Part shown: positions 1-7,897 of the stretch, one piece after another
How positions within the stretch are numbered: position 1 is the first letter of the stretch
Layout of the letters: each line of letters starts with the position of its first letter
From: Paraflavitalea soli
GTDB lineage: Bacteria > Bacteroidota > Bacteroidia > Chitinophagales > Chitinophagaceae
Length of the DNA: 64,000 nt
Reading direction: 5' to 3'
NCBI RefSeq assembly: GCF_003555545.1
Contig: NZ_CP032157.1
Coordinates: forward strand, 4,778,546-4,842,545
The notes under the pieces: generated by a model
Told to the model about the DNA's origin: nothing
The model's database searches: none
Seen by the model: only the letters and a program-made list of their open reading frames with translations
Position numbers and translations under genes: made by a program

Positions 1-251
1 TGACACAGGTTGACTTACCCAAGAACCAACGCAGCGGCCTCGAAAAAGCCGTACGTATCCTGCGCAATATTGATGGCATTGCCCATATTGAGCTCGATGA
101 GGAAGACGTGGTTCGTCACCGCCTCGTAAAAGCCATCATCAAGGCCTACGACCGCGACCAGAAAGAAAACCCGCCGCCGGAATATACTCCCGGCAACTGG
201 AGGGGCAACCGCAACAATAAATTCGACGAAAAGCCCCATACCGAAGGGTAA
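1..251 (+). CDS. PhoH family protein, C-terminal fragment
   Basis: Partial gene entering from the left edge; codons are in frame from base 3 to the TAA at 249-251. The 82 visible residues begin [20 protein letters not shown] and include [20 protein letters not shown]. In PhoH-like ATPases the stretch TQvDLP...SGL followed by DVVRH.LV..I..AY is the conserved C-terminal end of the P-loop NTPase domain, so the fragment is recognisable without the Walker motifs, which lie outside the window. The last 25 or so residues are a polar, Asn/Pro-rich tail. A strong hairpin terminator follows 24 bases after the stop, so this gene ends its transcript. PhoH proteins are cytoplasmic; their role is thought to be RNA-related, and nothing here refines that. 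Confidence 0.85.
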   Translation, partial: TQVDLPKNQRSGLEKAVRILRNIDGIAHIELDEEDVVRHRLVKAIIKAYDRDQKENPPPEYTPGNWRGNRNNKFDEKPHTEG

Positions 252-274
252 TTATCAATAAGTAATTTTAACCC

Positions 275-302
275 AGCCCAGGCCTTATAACCTGGGCTTT
301 TT
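275..302 (+). terminator. Rho-independent terminator of the phoH-like gene
   Basis: Perfect 8-bp stem AGCCCAGG/CCTGGGCT (275-282 with 291-298), 8-nt loop, followed directly by a T-run to 302. Confidence 0.85.
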
Positions 303-420
303 CGTATCTTCAATACTAGCTATCGCCTCCTCTTTACGGACCCGGAAAATATACCCGCAAGCGATTAAGGGGCATTGTCGATGCCCCGTCCACCTTCTTC
401 AGCAGTCAGCCGGCAACCCG

Positions 421-552
421 ATAGCGACATTTCCCCGACACTTTAGCGACCATACAGCGACCTTTCAGCGACGTTATAGCGACCTTATAGCGATATGCCT
501 CCGTATATCCTTCATACATAGGCCGTTGTACAGCCGTATGTCAGCCGTGTAA
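421..552. repeat. Array of twelve 11-bp periodic units in the intergenic space
   Basis: The 438 bases between the phoH-like gene and the lipoprotein at 690 hold, after the terminator, a run of twelve contiguous 11-base units without a phase slip. Units at 421-497 carry an AGCGAC-type core (for example TCAGCGACGTT at 465-475). Units at 498-552 shift to a CCGTAT-type core (for example CAGCCGTATGT at 531-541). The units are diverged, so the period is conserved better than the sequence. A second array of the same kind lies at 39088-39186. Confidence 0.8.
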
Positions 553-677
553 CCAACTAATAGTACTAAAAGCTGTCCTGAATGCCCCTAAAAAGGGGAA
601 TATTGTCAAAAGTTGGAGAAAATACACCCAAACCCCGGTACTCAACCTCTCCCGTTTAGTTTTCATCCCGAATCCTT

Positions 678-685
678 TACTTTTG
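678..685 (+). promoter_or_regulatory. Bacteroidota -7 element TACTTTTG
   Basis: Exact match to TAnnTTTG, ending four bases before the ATG at 690. If used, the transcript would start at or next to the start codon and be leaderless. No convincing -33 element was seen. Confidence 0.55.
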
Positions 686-689
686 CTCT

Positions 690-1091
690 ATGATTAGATA
701 TGTTACAATAGCCGCCCTGGTCGTAGGATTAGTAGCCTGCTCGGGCAATAGCGGTTATCAACCAGCTGAAGACGCCCAGGATGCAGGCCGCCAATTCATA
801 CGCGCCTCCCTCGATGGCAACTATGAAAAAGCCAAATTCTACCTCCTGAAAGACGATGATAACCTTACCCTCCTCAAAAAACAACAATCCAATTACCAGA
901 AAATGAGCAGTGAGGACAAACGCTCTTTCGGAGACGCCAGCATCCTTCCCCTGGAAATTCAACCACTTAACGACTCAGTCACCAACTACAAATACAACAA
1001 CTCTTTCCACCCAAAAGATACCACCACCATCCGCATCGTGCGCATCAACAACGAATGGCTGGTAGACCTCAAATCCGTCATTAAAATGTAG
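690..1091 (+). CDS. Small lipoprotein, DUF4878-like
   Basis: A 133-residue exported lipoprotein. The N-terminus has a short hydrophobic stretch and a lipobox (LVAC, cysteine 17), so the mature protein should be lipid-anchored in the envelope. The mature part has the pattern FIRASLDGNYEKAKFYLL near residues 36-53 and ends with IRIVRINNEWLVDLKSV. Together these resemble the small alpha/beta lipoproteins grouped as DUF4878, which share a D-G-[ND]-x-x-K-A helix and a W-x-V-D-L strand. That assignment is from pattern memory and is tentative. It stands alone between the phoH-like gene and ppa. The start is fixed by the lipobox spacing and by a -7 promoter element four bases upstream. No catalytic motif is visible. 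Confidence 0.7.
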   Translation: MIRYVTIAALVVGLVACSGNSGYQPAEDAQDAGRQFIRASLDGNYEKAKFYLLKDDDNLTLLKKQQSNYQKMSSEDKRSFGDASILPLEIQPLNDSVTNYKYNNSFHPKDTTTIRIVRINNEWLVDLKSVIKM

Positions 1092-1175
1092 TGCTTTCCA
1101 ACTACCACCCACAACGATTGACATTGCCTGATTAACGACCATCTATACTTTGTACAACATTTAATAGTAATCAGC

Positions 1176-1736
1176 ATGACCACAACAATTTCTCATCCCT
1201 GGCACGGAGTGCCATATGGCGCCAATGCCCCCCGTATCGTAAATGCAGTGATCGAGATTCCACAGGGCTCGAGAGCCAAGTATGAAATTGACAAGGAAAG
1301 CGGCTTGCTCAAACTCGACCGCGTAATATACTCATCCTTCTATTATCCCTGCAACTACGGTTTCATTCCCCAAACCTATGGCGACGATAAGGATCCCCTG
1401 GATATCCTCGTCATCACTTCCCTGCCCGTGCAGGCATTATGCCTCATGGAAGCCAAGGTAGTAGGCGTTATGCAGATGGTCGATAGCGGCGATGCCGACG
1501 ACAAGATCATTGCCGTAGCCGCCAATGACCCCGGTGTCAACCATTACAACAACATTGAGGAACTTCCACGTCACTTCTTTGAGGAACTACGCCACTTCTT
1601 TGAAGAATACAAAAAACTCGAAAATAAAACAGTAGTAGTAGAAGAGTTTGGCGACAAATCAATGGCCCTGAAAGTAGTGCAGGATGCCATCGAAACCTAT
1701 AGAGAACATTTCAGCCCCAAGCTGCTCACAAAATAA
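1176..1736 (+). CDS. ppa: Inorganic pyrophosphatase (family I)
   Basis: Hydrolyses pyrophosphate to two phosphates in the cytoplasm, pulling nucleic-acid and other biosynthetic reactions forward. At 186 residues it has the usual length of bacterial family I enzymes. The signature DKDPLDI (residues 71-77) gives the three metal-binding aspartates D71, D73 and D76, equivalent to D65, D67 and D70 of the E. coli enzyme. The substrate-binding segments [12 protein letters not shown] and [10 protein letters not shown] are present. The C-terminal [10 protein letters not shown] helix is also typical. The start is supported by the N-terminal [12 protein letters not shown], which leads straight into the conserved fold. 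The gene is monocistronic and ends in a strong terminator at 1754-1791. Confidence 0.96.
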   Translation: MTTTISHPWHGVPYGANAPRIVNAVIEIPQGSRAKYEIDKESGLLKLDRVIYSSFYYPCNYGFIPQTYGDDKDPLDILVITSLPVQALCLMEAKVVGVMQMVDSGDADDKIIAVAANDPGVNHYNNIEELPRHFFEELRHFFEEYKKLENKTVVVEEFGDKSMALKVVQDAIETYREHFSPKLLTK

Positions 1737-1753
1737 GCTACATTTAAAAAATT

Positions 1754-1791
1754 AAAAGGACCCGCGGTATCACTCCCCGGGTCCTTTTTTT
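1754..1791 (+). terminator. Rho-independent terminator of ppa
   Basis: Stem AAAAGGACCCG (1754-1764) pairs with CGGGTCCTTTT (from 1778); the right arm runs into a T-tract. Confidence 0.85.
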
Positions 1792-1821
1792 ATTTCAATC
1801 TCTTAAGTACGTACCTCCGCT

Positions 1822-1906
1822 GCATCCTGCGAAGCAAACGCATTGCCGTTTGCCGATTCACGACTGCCGACTGCCGTTTGCCGTTTGCCGTTTGCCGGCT
1901 GCCGAT
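1822..1906. repeat. TGCCGAYT/TGCCGTT minisatellite-like repeat
   Basis: Contains a CGAAGCAAAC motif and then repeated TGCCGTT, CTGCCGA and TGCCGATTCAC words, running into the TGA stop codon (1907-1909) of the leftward NlpC/P60 gene. The same words occur at 6517-6563 and 32570-32630. Confidence 0.7.
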
Positions 1907-2677
1907 TCACCAATACCGCTTAATGATCCGCAATTGATGCGTACGCAGTCCTGTATCCGTATGCACAATCCCCGCATTATCTATTTTATCGATCCGCACT
2001 TTTCCCGATGCATGGATGATCTCCTGCTCATTCAGCAGAATGCCCACATGCGTAATCCGTCCTTCCGCATTGTCAAAAAAAGCCAGGTCGCCACAACGCA
2101 CCTCCTGCAAAAAGCCTATACTTTCCCCCTGCGTGGCCTGCAGGTACGCATCCCGCAGCAAAGGAATATTGAAAAAGCGGAATACCATCTGGCAATAGCC
2201 GCTGCAATCAATGCCAAAAATAGAGCGGCCACCCCACAGGTAAGGCGTATTTAAAAATCGTTCAGCCCTGGCTTTAATAGCTTCAGCAGTAGGTACCGCA
2301 CCTGCCACATTCCAGGCACTTCCTGTGGTATATTGGAGTTTGTAAGGTCCGGCCTGTATCACCTCCTGTGCCGGTGCCAGCACCGGTGTACCCATTGGCA
2401 CCCAGGCAGTCACCCCATTGATCAGCACTTTATCTGTCCAGTCGCCCACATACAGACCATTGTCCCTATAACCCGGCAACGATTCCACAATAGCCACCTG
2501 GCTACGCTGACACCAGCCTTCATAACCATCATGCAGGCAACGCAACTTCACAAAATACTCCGCCTCTTCCAGCAGTTCCCCCCCTTCTCCCAACAACAGC
2601 TGACTGATCATCTCACTCTTATGGCTCGATTCCGCCCGCAGAGGACTTACAGGAACACAGCATATAATAAAGGGCAT
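1907..2677 (-). CDS. NlpC/P60 family cysteine peptidase (YkfC-like)
   Basis: Predicted cysteine endopeptidase acting on peptidoglycan-derived peptides, of the gamma-D-glutamyl-L-diamino acid endopeptidase (YkfC) type. The N-terminal half has an SH3-like organisation (SPLRAESSHKSEM followed by WCQRSQVAIVE). The C-terminal NlpC/P60 domain has catalytic Cys158 in GIDCSGYC, His210 in ITHVGILL and a third polar residue His222 in IIHASGKV. The reading frame extends ten codons upstream of the chosen ATG at 2677. The shorter start is preferred because family members begin close to the PVSPLRAE motif and a -7-like TTTCTTTG lies shortly upstream. No clear signal peptide is seen, so a cytoplasmic recycling role is possible. 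Its stop codon lies at the edge of the minisatellite at 1822-1906. Confidence 0.85.
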   Translation of the reverse strand: MPFIICCVPVSPLRAESSHKSEMISQLLLGEGGELLEEAEYFVKLRCLHDGYEGWCQRSQVAIVESLPGYRDNGLYVGDWTDKVLINGVTAWVPMGTPVLAPAQEVIQAGPYKLQYTTGSAWNVAGAVPTAEAIKARAERFLNTPYLWGGRSIFGIDCSGYCQMVFRFFNIPLLRDAYLQATQGESIGFLQEVRCGDLAFFDNAEGRITHVGILLNEQEIIHASGKVRIDKIDNAGIVHTDTGLRTHQLRIIKRYW

Positions 2678-2834
2678 AGTAATTCCAAATTTTAAACAAA
2701 GAAACAAAAAACCATCCAGTCTTTGCTACACCCATCTCCCCCTATAACCTTTCTCCTTATCAGCCTTTCAACTTATTAACCTATTAACTTTTATGAAAAT
2801 TACGCGCTTCTGCATCTTACTAAAAGAAAATAGT

Positions 2835-2842
2835 TAATTTTC
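2835..2842 (+). promoter_or_regulatory. -7-like element TAATTTTC before the ECF sigma gene
   Basis: Seven of eight matches to TAnnTTTG, ending five bases before the GTG start at 2848; would give a leaderless or near-leaderless message. Confidence 0.4.
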
Positions 2843-2847
2843 GCCTG

Positions 2848-3414
2848 GTGAAACATGATCAATATGCACATATAACCGACCAGCAACTGTTGGAGCGCTT
2901 TTATGCCGACCATAACAACTATTGGCTGGGGATCCTGTTTCAACGGTATACCCTCCTCCTCCTGGGTGTGTGCATGAAATACCTGAAAAATGAAGAGGAG
3001 GCCAAAGACAGTGTTCAGCAGATCTTCCTCAAAGCCATTACCGAACTGACTAAATATCGCGTAGATTACTTCAAATCCTGGTTCTACATGGTGGCAAAAA
3101 ATCATTGCCTCATGAAAATACGGGATAACCCCTTCCGCCAAACGGAGATCAAAGAACAAATGGCCATTACACCAGAAGAAGATAACGGCCTGAGAGATCA
3201 CCTGGAAAAAGACCGGCAACTGGAATTAATGGAGGAAAGCCTGCGCGAACTCAACAACGAGCAGAAACTGTGCGTAACTTTGTTTTACCTGGAAAAGCGT
3301 TCCTACAACGAAATAGCCGAACATACAGGCTATTCCCTGCCCCAGGTCAAAAGCTATATTCAGAACGGAAAAAGGAACCTTAAAATATTATTGGACAAAA
3401 AACTCAATAGTTGA
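2848..3414 (+). CDS. ECF-type RNA polymerase sigma factor
   Basis: A 188-residue group 4 sigma factor with only regions 2 and 4. Region 2 (about residues 25-90) holds YLKNEEEAKDSVQQIFLKA and FKSWFYMVAKNHCL. Region 4 (about 125-180) holds LCVTLFYLEKRSYNEIAEH, then a helix-turn-helix ending in VKSYIQNGKRNLKILL. These are standard ECF features. The start codon is GTG at 2848, next to a -7-like element. The downstream gene begins 30 bases later and encodes a single-pass membrane protein, so the pair looks like a sigma/anti-sigma unit. No downstream target gene can be named from the sequence. Confidence 0.9.
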   Translation: MKHDQYAHITDQQLLERFYADHNNYWLGILFQRYTLLLLGVCMKYLKNEEEAKDSVQQIFLKAITELTKYRVDYFKSWFYMVAKNHCLMKIRDNPFRQTEIKEQMAITPEEDNGLRDHLEKDRQLELMEESLRELNNEQKLCVTLFYLEKRSYNEIAEHTGYSLPQVKSYIQNGKRNLKILLDKKLNS

Positions 3415-3444
3415 TCAAATAATGCAGAACATGCTATCAATGCC

Positions 3445-3804
3445 ATGAACAATGACTTGTTAAACATATTATCAAACAGTAACAAGGATATCGACAACCA
3501 GAAGCTGATGGACTACCTGGCAGGCAAACTGTCTGAACAGGAAAAAAATGAAGTCGAGCGCTGGATGGCCGATAATGACTTTGCCAATGAAGCCGTAGAA
3601 GGCTTGCAGGACTTTTCCAGCAAGAAAGACATCAACGTCTATGTTGATCAGTTGAACAAAGAGCTGAATCAATACATCAGGCATAAAAAACATCGCCGCG
3701 AACGCCGTAAGTTCCAGGAACAACCCTGGACCTACCTCGCCATCTTCCTCGTATTATTACTCATCATCCTGGGCTATATTGTTGTTAAAAAACTTCAACA
3801 ATAG
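3445..3804 (+). CDS. Single-pass membrane protein, probable anti-sigma partner
   Basis: A 119-residue protein with a cytoplasmic, charged N-terminal region (about residues 1-92) and one C-terminal membrane helix (WTYLAIFLVLLLIILGYIVV, about 94-113). The N-terminal segment has the pattern LMDYLAGKLSEQEKNEVE followed by NEAVEGL. That pattern resembles the N-terminal helical module of Bacteroidota anti-sigma-like proteins, although the zinc-binding His-Cys-Cys motif of ZAS domains is absent. It follows the ECF sigma gene by 30 bases and is surely cotranscribed. The role as membrane-bound inhibitor of that sigma factor is inferred from position and topology, not from a diagnostic motif. Confidence 0.7.
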   Translation: MNNDLLNILSNSNKDIDNQKLMDYLAGKLSEQEKNEVERWMADNDFANEAVEGLQDFSSKKDINVYVDQLNKELNQYIRHKKHRRERRKFQEQPWTYLAIFLVLLLIILGYIVVKKLQQ

Positions 3805-3828
3805 CCGCTCGTAGCTCGCCGCTTGTCT

Positions 3829-4305
3829 TCAATACTTCACCTTATCCGGCTTCTCTATCCACTCTTCAAATAACTTCACCGCTTCTTCCCTGCCTATATT
3901 CAAAATGGGGATCTTCCTGCTTTCCATGGGTACAGTAAGCTCTTCATAAATAAAAGAATCATCAAACCCGGCATCAGCCGCATCAAATCGCGTACCGCCA
4001 AAGAATACTTTATCCGGCCGCGCCCAGTAAATAGCCCCCATACACATCGGACAGGGCTCACAGGAAGTATACAGCTCACAGCCCGTAAGCTGGTGCACCT
4101 GCAGGTGCTGACAGGCATTGCGGATCGCCATCACTTCCGCATGCGCCGTAGGATCATTACTGGAAGTTACCGCATTGCAGCCCTGCCCCACTATCTTATC
4201 ATCTTTCACGATCACACACCCGAAAGGCCCTCCCTCTCCATTATTCATACCCTGGCGTGCCAACTCAATAGCCGCCTGCATAAATTGATGCTCCCGTTCC
4301 GTCAT
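3829..4305 (-). CDS. Nucleoside deaminase, guanine-deaminase-like
   Basis: Zinc-dependent deaminase of the cytidine deaminase fold, 158 residues. The zinc site is complete: His55 and catalytic Glu57 in TAHAEVMAIR, and Cys85/Cys88 in SCEPCPMCMGAIYWARP. The combination GGPFGCVIVKDD, NAVTSSNDPTAHAEV and AGFDDSFIYEEL is closest to bacterial GuaD guanine deaminases of the Bacillus type, which convert guanine to xanthine. It is less like TadA, which has a different C-terminus. The substrate is therefore probably guanine, but this is a family-level call. It is convergent with the anti-sigma-like gene, with only 24 bases between the stops. Confidence 0.88.
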   Translation of the reverse strand: MTEREHQFMQAAIELARQGMNNGEGGPFGCVIVKDDKIVGQGCNAVTSSNDPTAHAEVMAIRNACQHLQVHQLTGCELYTSCEPCPMCMGAIYWARPDKVFFGGTRFDAADAGFDDSFIYEELTVPMESRKIPILNIGREEAVKLFEEWIEKPDKVKY

Positions 4306-4397
4306 ATCACCTTAATTTGATCACTAAATTACAAACAATCCGGCAGGCCATACCCGTAAGTACCCTGTCAAATATTGGCTATCTTGCCCACCTTTAA

Positions 4398-6233
4398 ATG
4401 CTCAAAATGAAGAAATTTCTGTTGCTCTCGCTCTGTTTATCCTCATTGTCCGCTGTGCTGGCTCAAAAGGTAAGCTATATTGTATCTTTTCCCAACATCG
4501 TGCACCACGAAGCTAAGATCGTTGTAATCGCTACCGACATTCCCCAAAAAACCGCCGTCTTCCGCATGAGCCGCTCCTCACCCGGCCGCTATGCCACCCA
4601 CGAATTCGGTAAAAACGTGTACGATGTAAAAGCCTTCGACCGAAGCGGCAAGCCCCTCGCCATCAACCGTACCGATGGCGACGTATATGAAGTGCCCCGC
4701 CAGGATGGTTATGTACGCGTGGAATATACCTTGTATGCCAATCACCCCGATGGTACTTATGCCGGTGTCGACCAAACCAGCATCCACTTCAATATGCCTG
4801 CTACCTTCATGTGGGTAAAAGGACTGGAAAATGCCCCCATCGATATTAAGTTCGATATCCCCGAAGGAAAAAAATGGACCGTTGCCACCCAGTTAAAACC
4901 GGTTGACGGCAACCCCTTCCTGTTTACAGCTCCTGGACTCCAGTATTTCATGGACAGCCCTACCAAAATAGGCGACCTCCTTTGGAAAGAATGGACCCTC
5001 AAAAATACAAATGGAAAGAGCTACCGGTTCAGGCTCGCCCTGGAAGCCAAAACTTCCGATTCAGCCGCCACCGCCTTCGCCCGTAAAGTCCAAACCATTA
5101 CCGAAGAGGCCCAGGCCATCTTTGGTGAAGTACCCGCTTACGATTATGGCACCTATACCTTTATTGCCAGCATCAACCCCTGGGTAAAAGGAGATGGTAT
5201 GGAACACCGCAACTCCACCATGATCAGCGTGCCGGCCAATTTTGACGGCAGCAACTACCTTCTGGATGTCTTTTCCCATGAGTTCTTCCATTGCTGGAAT
5301 GTAGAACGCATACGCCCCAAAACACTGGAGCCTTTCAACTTCGAAAAAAGCAACATGAGCAATGAGCTTTGGTGCGCCGAAGGATTTACCCAATACTATG
5401 GCGATCTCCTCATCACCCGCTCGGGCTACCAGACCGTTGAAGAGTACCTGCCTGCCCTGGCCGGCCTCATCAATACCAAAGAGAACAGTGCTGGCGCCAA
5501 AAGATTCTCGCCCGCAGAAGTGAGCCGCCATGCCGTTTTTGTTGATGCAGGAGTTGCCATCGACAAGAACAATTATGCCAACATGTACACCTCCTACTAC
5601 CCTTATGGTGGTGCCATTGCCCTGGCCCTCGATCTGGAACTTCGTACTCGTTTCAGCAACCTCACCCTCGACAGTTACATGACAGCCCTCTGGAAGAAGT
5701 TTGGCAAAACCGAAGTCTCCTACACCATACCCGGACTGGAAGAAGTCCTGGCCGATCTTACCGGCGACAAGAAATTTGCAGCCGACTTCTTTGCCAAATA
5801 CGTTAATGGCCATGAATCCTATAATTACAAACCCCTCCTCGAAAAAGCCGGACTGGTCTTAAAAAGGGCCAACGAAAGCAAACCATGGCTGGGCTTTGTA
5901 CAAATGAAGGAAGGCAATAACCTCACCATCACTTCCAATACCGTGATCGGCACCCCCCTGTACAATGCCGGTCTGGATATCGATGATCAGCTGTTAACAT
6001 TGGATGGTAAACCCGTGAAAAAAACCGCCGATTTGGAGCCTATTCTGAAAGAACATAAGGTGGGCGATGCCATCCAGGTAGAATTTGATCACCGGGGCGA
6101 AAAGAAAACAGCCACCCTTACCCTCATCGGCAACCCTTATTTCAGCATCCTGACCTTTGAAAAAGACGGACAAACCCCTACTGCCGAAATGCTGGCCTTC
6201 CGCAAAAGCTGGTTCGGCAACAAAGTAAAATAA
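4398..6233 (+). CDS. M61 family metallopeptidase with C-terminal PDZ domain
   Basis: Secreted zinc aminopeptidase of the M61 (glycyl aminopeptidase) family, 611 residues from this start. A signal peptide covers about residues 4-23 (FLLLSLCLSSLSAVLAQ). The N-terminal beta domain (about 24-210) is typical of M61. The catalytic centre is HEFFH (294-298) with the third ligand in CAEGFTQYYGDL near 332. A PDZ domain occupies about 495-585 (NAGLDIDDQLLTLDGKPV). A second ATG at 4407 gives the compact leader MKKFLLL and is an equally plausible start. The likely location is periplasm or outer membrane surface. A very strong bidirectional terminator follows at 6317-6363. Confidence 0.9.
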   Translation: MLKMKKFLLLSLCLSSLSAVLAQKVSYIVSFPNIVHHEAKIVVIATDIPQKTAVFRMSRSSPGRYATHEFGKNVYDVKAFDRSGKPLAINRTDGDVYEVPRQDGYVRVEYTLYANHPDGTYAGVDQTSIHFNMPATFMWVKGLENAPIDIKFDIPEGKKWTVATQLKPVDGNPFLFTAPGLQYFMDSPTKIGDLLWKEWTLKNTNGKSYRFRLALEAKTSDSAATAFARKVQTITEEAQAIFGEVPAYDYGTYTFIASINPWVKGDGMEHRNSTMISVPANFDGSNYLLDVFSHEFFHCWNVERIRPKTLEPFNFEKSNMSNELWCAEGFTQYYGDLLITRSGYQTVEEYLPALAGLINTKENSAGAKRFSPAEVSRHAVFVDAGVAIDKNNYANMYTSYYPYGGAIALALDLELRTRFSNLTLDSYMTALWKKFGKTEVSYTIPGLEEVLADLTGDKKFAADFFAKYVNGHESYNYKPLLEKAGLVLKRANESKPWLGFVQMKEGNNLTITSNTVIGTPLYNAGLDIDDQLLTLDGKPVKKTADLEPILKEHKVGDAIQVEFDHRGEKKTATLTLIGNPYFSILTFEKDGQTPTAEMLAFRKSWFGNKVK

Positions 6234-6316
6234 CCGGGCTTTCATAGATGCCCAAAAAGAAAGGCGGATCACCTTGTAGCGTGGCTTTACAGCGCTGCGG
6301 GCGGCTCACCTTCATA

Positions 6317-6363
6317 AAAGAAAAGAGCCTTGCAGGATCATACCTTGCAAGGCTCTTTTCTTT
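6317..6363. terminator. Bidirectional terminator with 18-bp perfect stem
   Basis: Bases 6317-6334 and 6346-6363 form an 18-bp uninterrupted stem with an 11-nt loop, A-rich on the left and T-rich on the right. It lies between the convergent M61 and lipoprotein genes and could serve both. Confidence 0.85.
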
Positions 6364-6384
6364 ATTATTTCGTCTCAACTTCCT

Positions 6385-6563
6385 TTGTCATCTCGAACGG
6401 ATATCCTTCCCCTTTTTGTCTCTCGAACAGATATCTTTCCCCGTTTTGTCATCTCGAACAGATATCTTCCCCGTTTTGTCATCTCGAACGAAGCGAAGCG
6501 GAGTGAGAGATCTGCTATCGAAGCAAACGACTGCCGATTATCGACTGCCGATTGCCGGCTCCC
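6385..6563. repeat. Composite dispersed repeat (TCTCGAACNGA units, then TATCGAAGCAAA and TGCCGAYT)
   Basis: Three or four direct units of about 30 bp, each containing TGTCATCTCGAAC, are followed by a degenerate palindrome (AGCGAAGCGGAGTGAGAGAT) and by CTATCGAAGCAAACGACTGC and TGCCGATT words. The element ends one base before the TAG stop of the leftward gene at 6564. A close relative lies at 32500-32640. Confidence 0.75.
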
Positions 6564-7625
6564 CTACTGATACTGAATATACATCGGCTTCGGCTTCAGC
6601 GCCAGCACCTCTTCAGGCGTCATAATACGGCTACCGGGTTCCCGGAAATCATTCTTATAAAACAGCTTGAATCCGGTAAACTGAACAGGCTCCTTATGAA
6701 TAAATGATTTATACGTAGTGATCTTCCTTGCCTTGGCGCCCCAGCCATCCATATCCATCACGATCTGTACTTCTGGCTGAAGCTTGATATTCTTATAATT
6801 CGTCACCATGGCTTGCGTAAAGCGGTGTACCACCAGTATCTTGGGAGGCAGGTTGTTTTCCTTTACGATCTTAGCCAGGTAATTCGTTACATAGTTGATA
6901 TCTGCTGCATCAAAGCTGCCTATCACAGAACCCGGCTTGGCGCCCGTCTTCATAGAGAATTCAGGATCGATCCCGAAATGCACATTCGGCATTTTGAAGT
7001 ATTGCTCAAATTGAGGCACCTCATCCTGCACCGTACCCAAACCCACCTGTATATCAATGAATACCAAGGCGTTGATCTTGGCTGCCATGGCTATCACTTT
7101 GTCGATTTCCTTAAAAGGCATCCGGAGACGGTATTTCTTGGCCGCACCAGGACTTCCTTGTGCCGTTACAGCTATATAATGCAGGGCTGGCACCACTTCT
7201 ACCGCGGTATCTGCCGCCTGCCAGCGCTTTACTTCACCTTGCAGCTTCTCCAGCATTTGCTGTTCGGGCAGTTCACCCAGGATACCCATTTGTTTGGAAT
7301 ACAGGTTGCCGTAAAAAGCCAGTACCCGTTTCATCGGAAGAATAGCCCCGGGCAGCGGATAATCAGCTTTCACAGGCCATTTACCTGTGGAATCGCCATT
7401 CACCATCAGCTTTGTACTGGCATCATACCAGGCAGAGTCCAGAAATGAGGTAGCTGCTGTGGTAGCCGGTACTTCCGGAGCTGTTTTTTTCTCAGTGGTG
7501 TCAGTTGCTTTTTTGCCAATCCCAGCTGCCTCAGCAGAAGTAGACTGACAGTTACTAAACAAGGAGATGCATACCGTTGCTGTTGCGCAGAGTGTAGAGG
7601 CCTGTAACCAGGTCTTTTTGTTCAT
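6564..7625 (-). CDS. Conserved secreted lipoprotein of unknown function
   Basis: A 353-residue protein with an N-terminal hydrophobic segment and lipobox (FSNC, Cys26), followed by a Thr/Ala/Lys-rich linker to about residue 60. The body contains well-defined blocks: DYPLPGAILPMKRVLAFYGN, YRLRMPFKEIDKVI, VHFGIDPEFSMK, ILVVHRFTQAMV and IVMDMDGWG. Alternating hydrophobic strands ending in acidic or His residues suggest an alpha/beta barrel, possibly related to glycoside hydrolases. I do not recognise a named family and assign no activity. Its TAG stop abuts the composite repeat. Transcription toward the M61 gene would be stopped by the hairpin at 6317-6363. Confidence 0.75.
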   Translation of the reverse strand: MNKKTWLQASTLCATATVCISLFSNCQSTSAEAAGIGKKATDTTEKKTAPEVPATTAATSFLDSAWYDASTKLMVNGDSTGKWPVKADYPLPGAILPMKRVLAFYGNLYSKQMGILGELPEQQMLEKLQGEVKRWQAADTAVEVVPALHYIAVTAQGSPGAAKKYRLRMPFKEIDKVIAMAAKINALVFIDIQVGLGTVQDEVPQFEQYFKMPNVHFGIDPEFSMKTGAKPGSVIGSFDAADINYVTNYLAKIVKENNLPPKILVVHRFTQAMVTNYKNIKLQPEVQIVMDMDGWGAKARKITTYKSFIHKEPVQFTGFKLFYKNDFREPGSRIMTPEEVLALKPKPMYIQYQ

Positions 7626-7897
7626 AGTGAATTATGTTTTGAGGGAGGACAGAATACCTACGGCCTCCGGGTTTGGTTCATAGAAGATTGCAAATATAGG
7701 TAACACTAAAAACGTACCAGTAATAAAAATAGTATGTATTGTTAATAAGACGAGTTCGGATACAGCACACGTTGATAAAACATTGTTAATACATACCATT
7801 ATGGCTCTCAAAAATTAATCCCCCGCCGAAGTATCAAACCTGATATTAGTTGTAATTTTATAGTGACAATTTTCAATCGTTCTTTAAAATCTTTGCC

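Noticed and set aside
1540-1620. Apparent tandem duplication (HFFEEL then HFFEEY) in pyrophosphatase
   Set aside because: The second segment is the conserved C-terminal helix of family I enzymes and the first is a variable helix; the resemblance is short and codons differ.
7732-7796. GTATGTATT/AATACATAC inverted repeat as a transposon end pair
   Set aside because: Arms are only nine AT-rich bases, 47 bases apart, with no further copies noticed.
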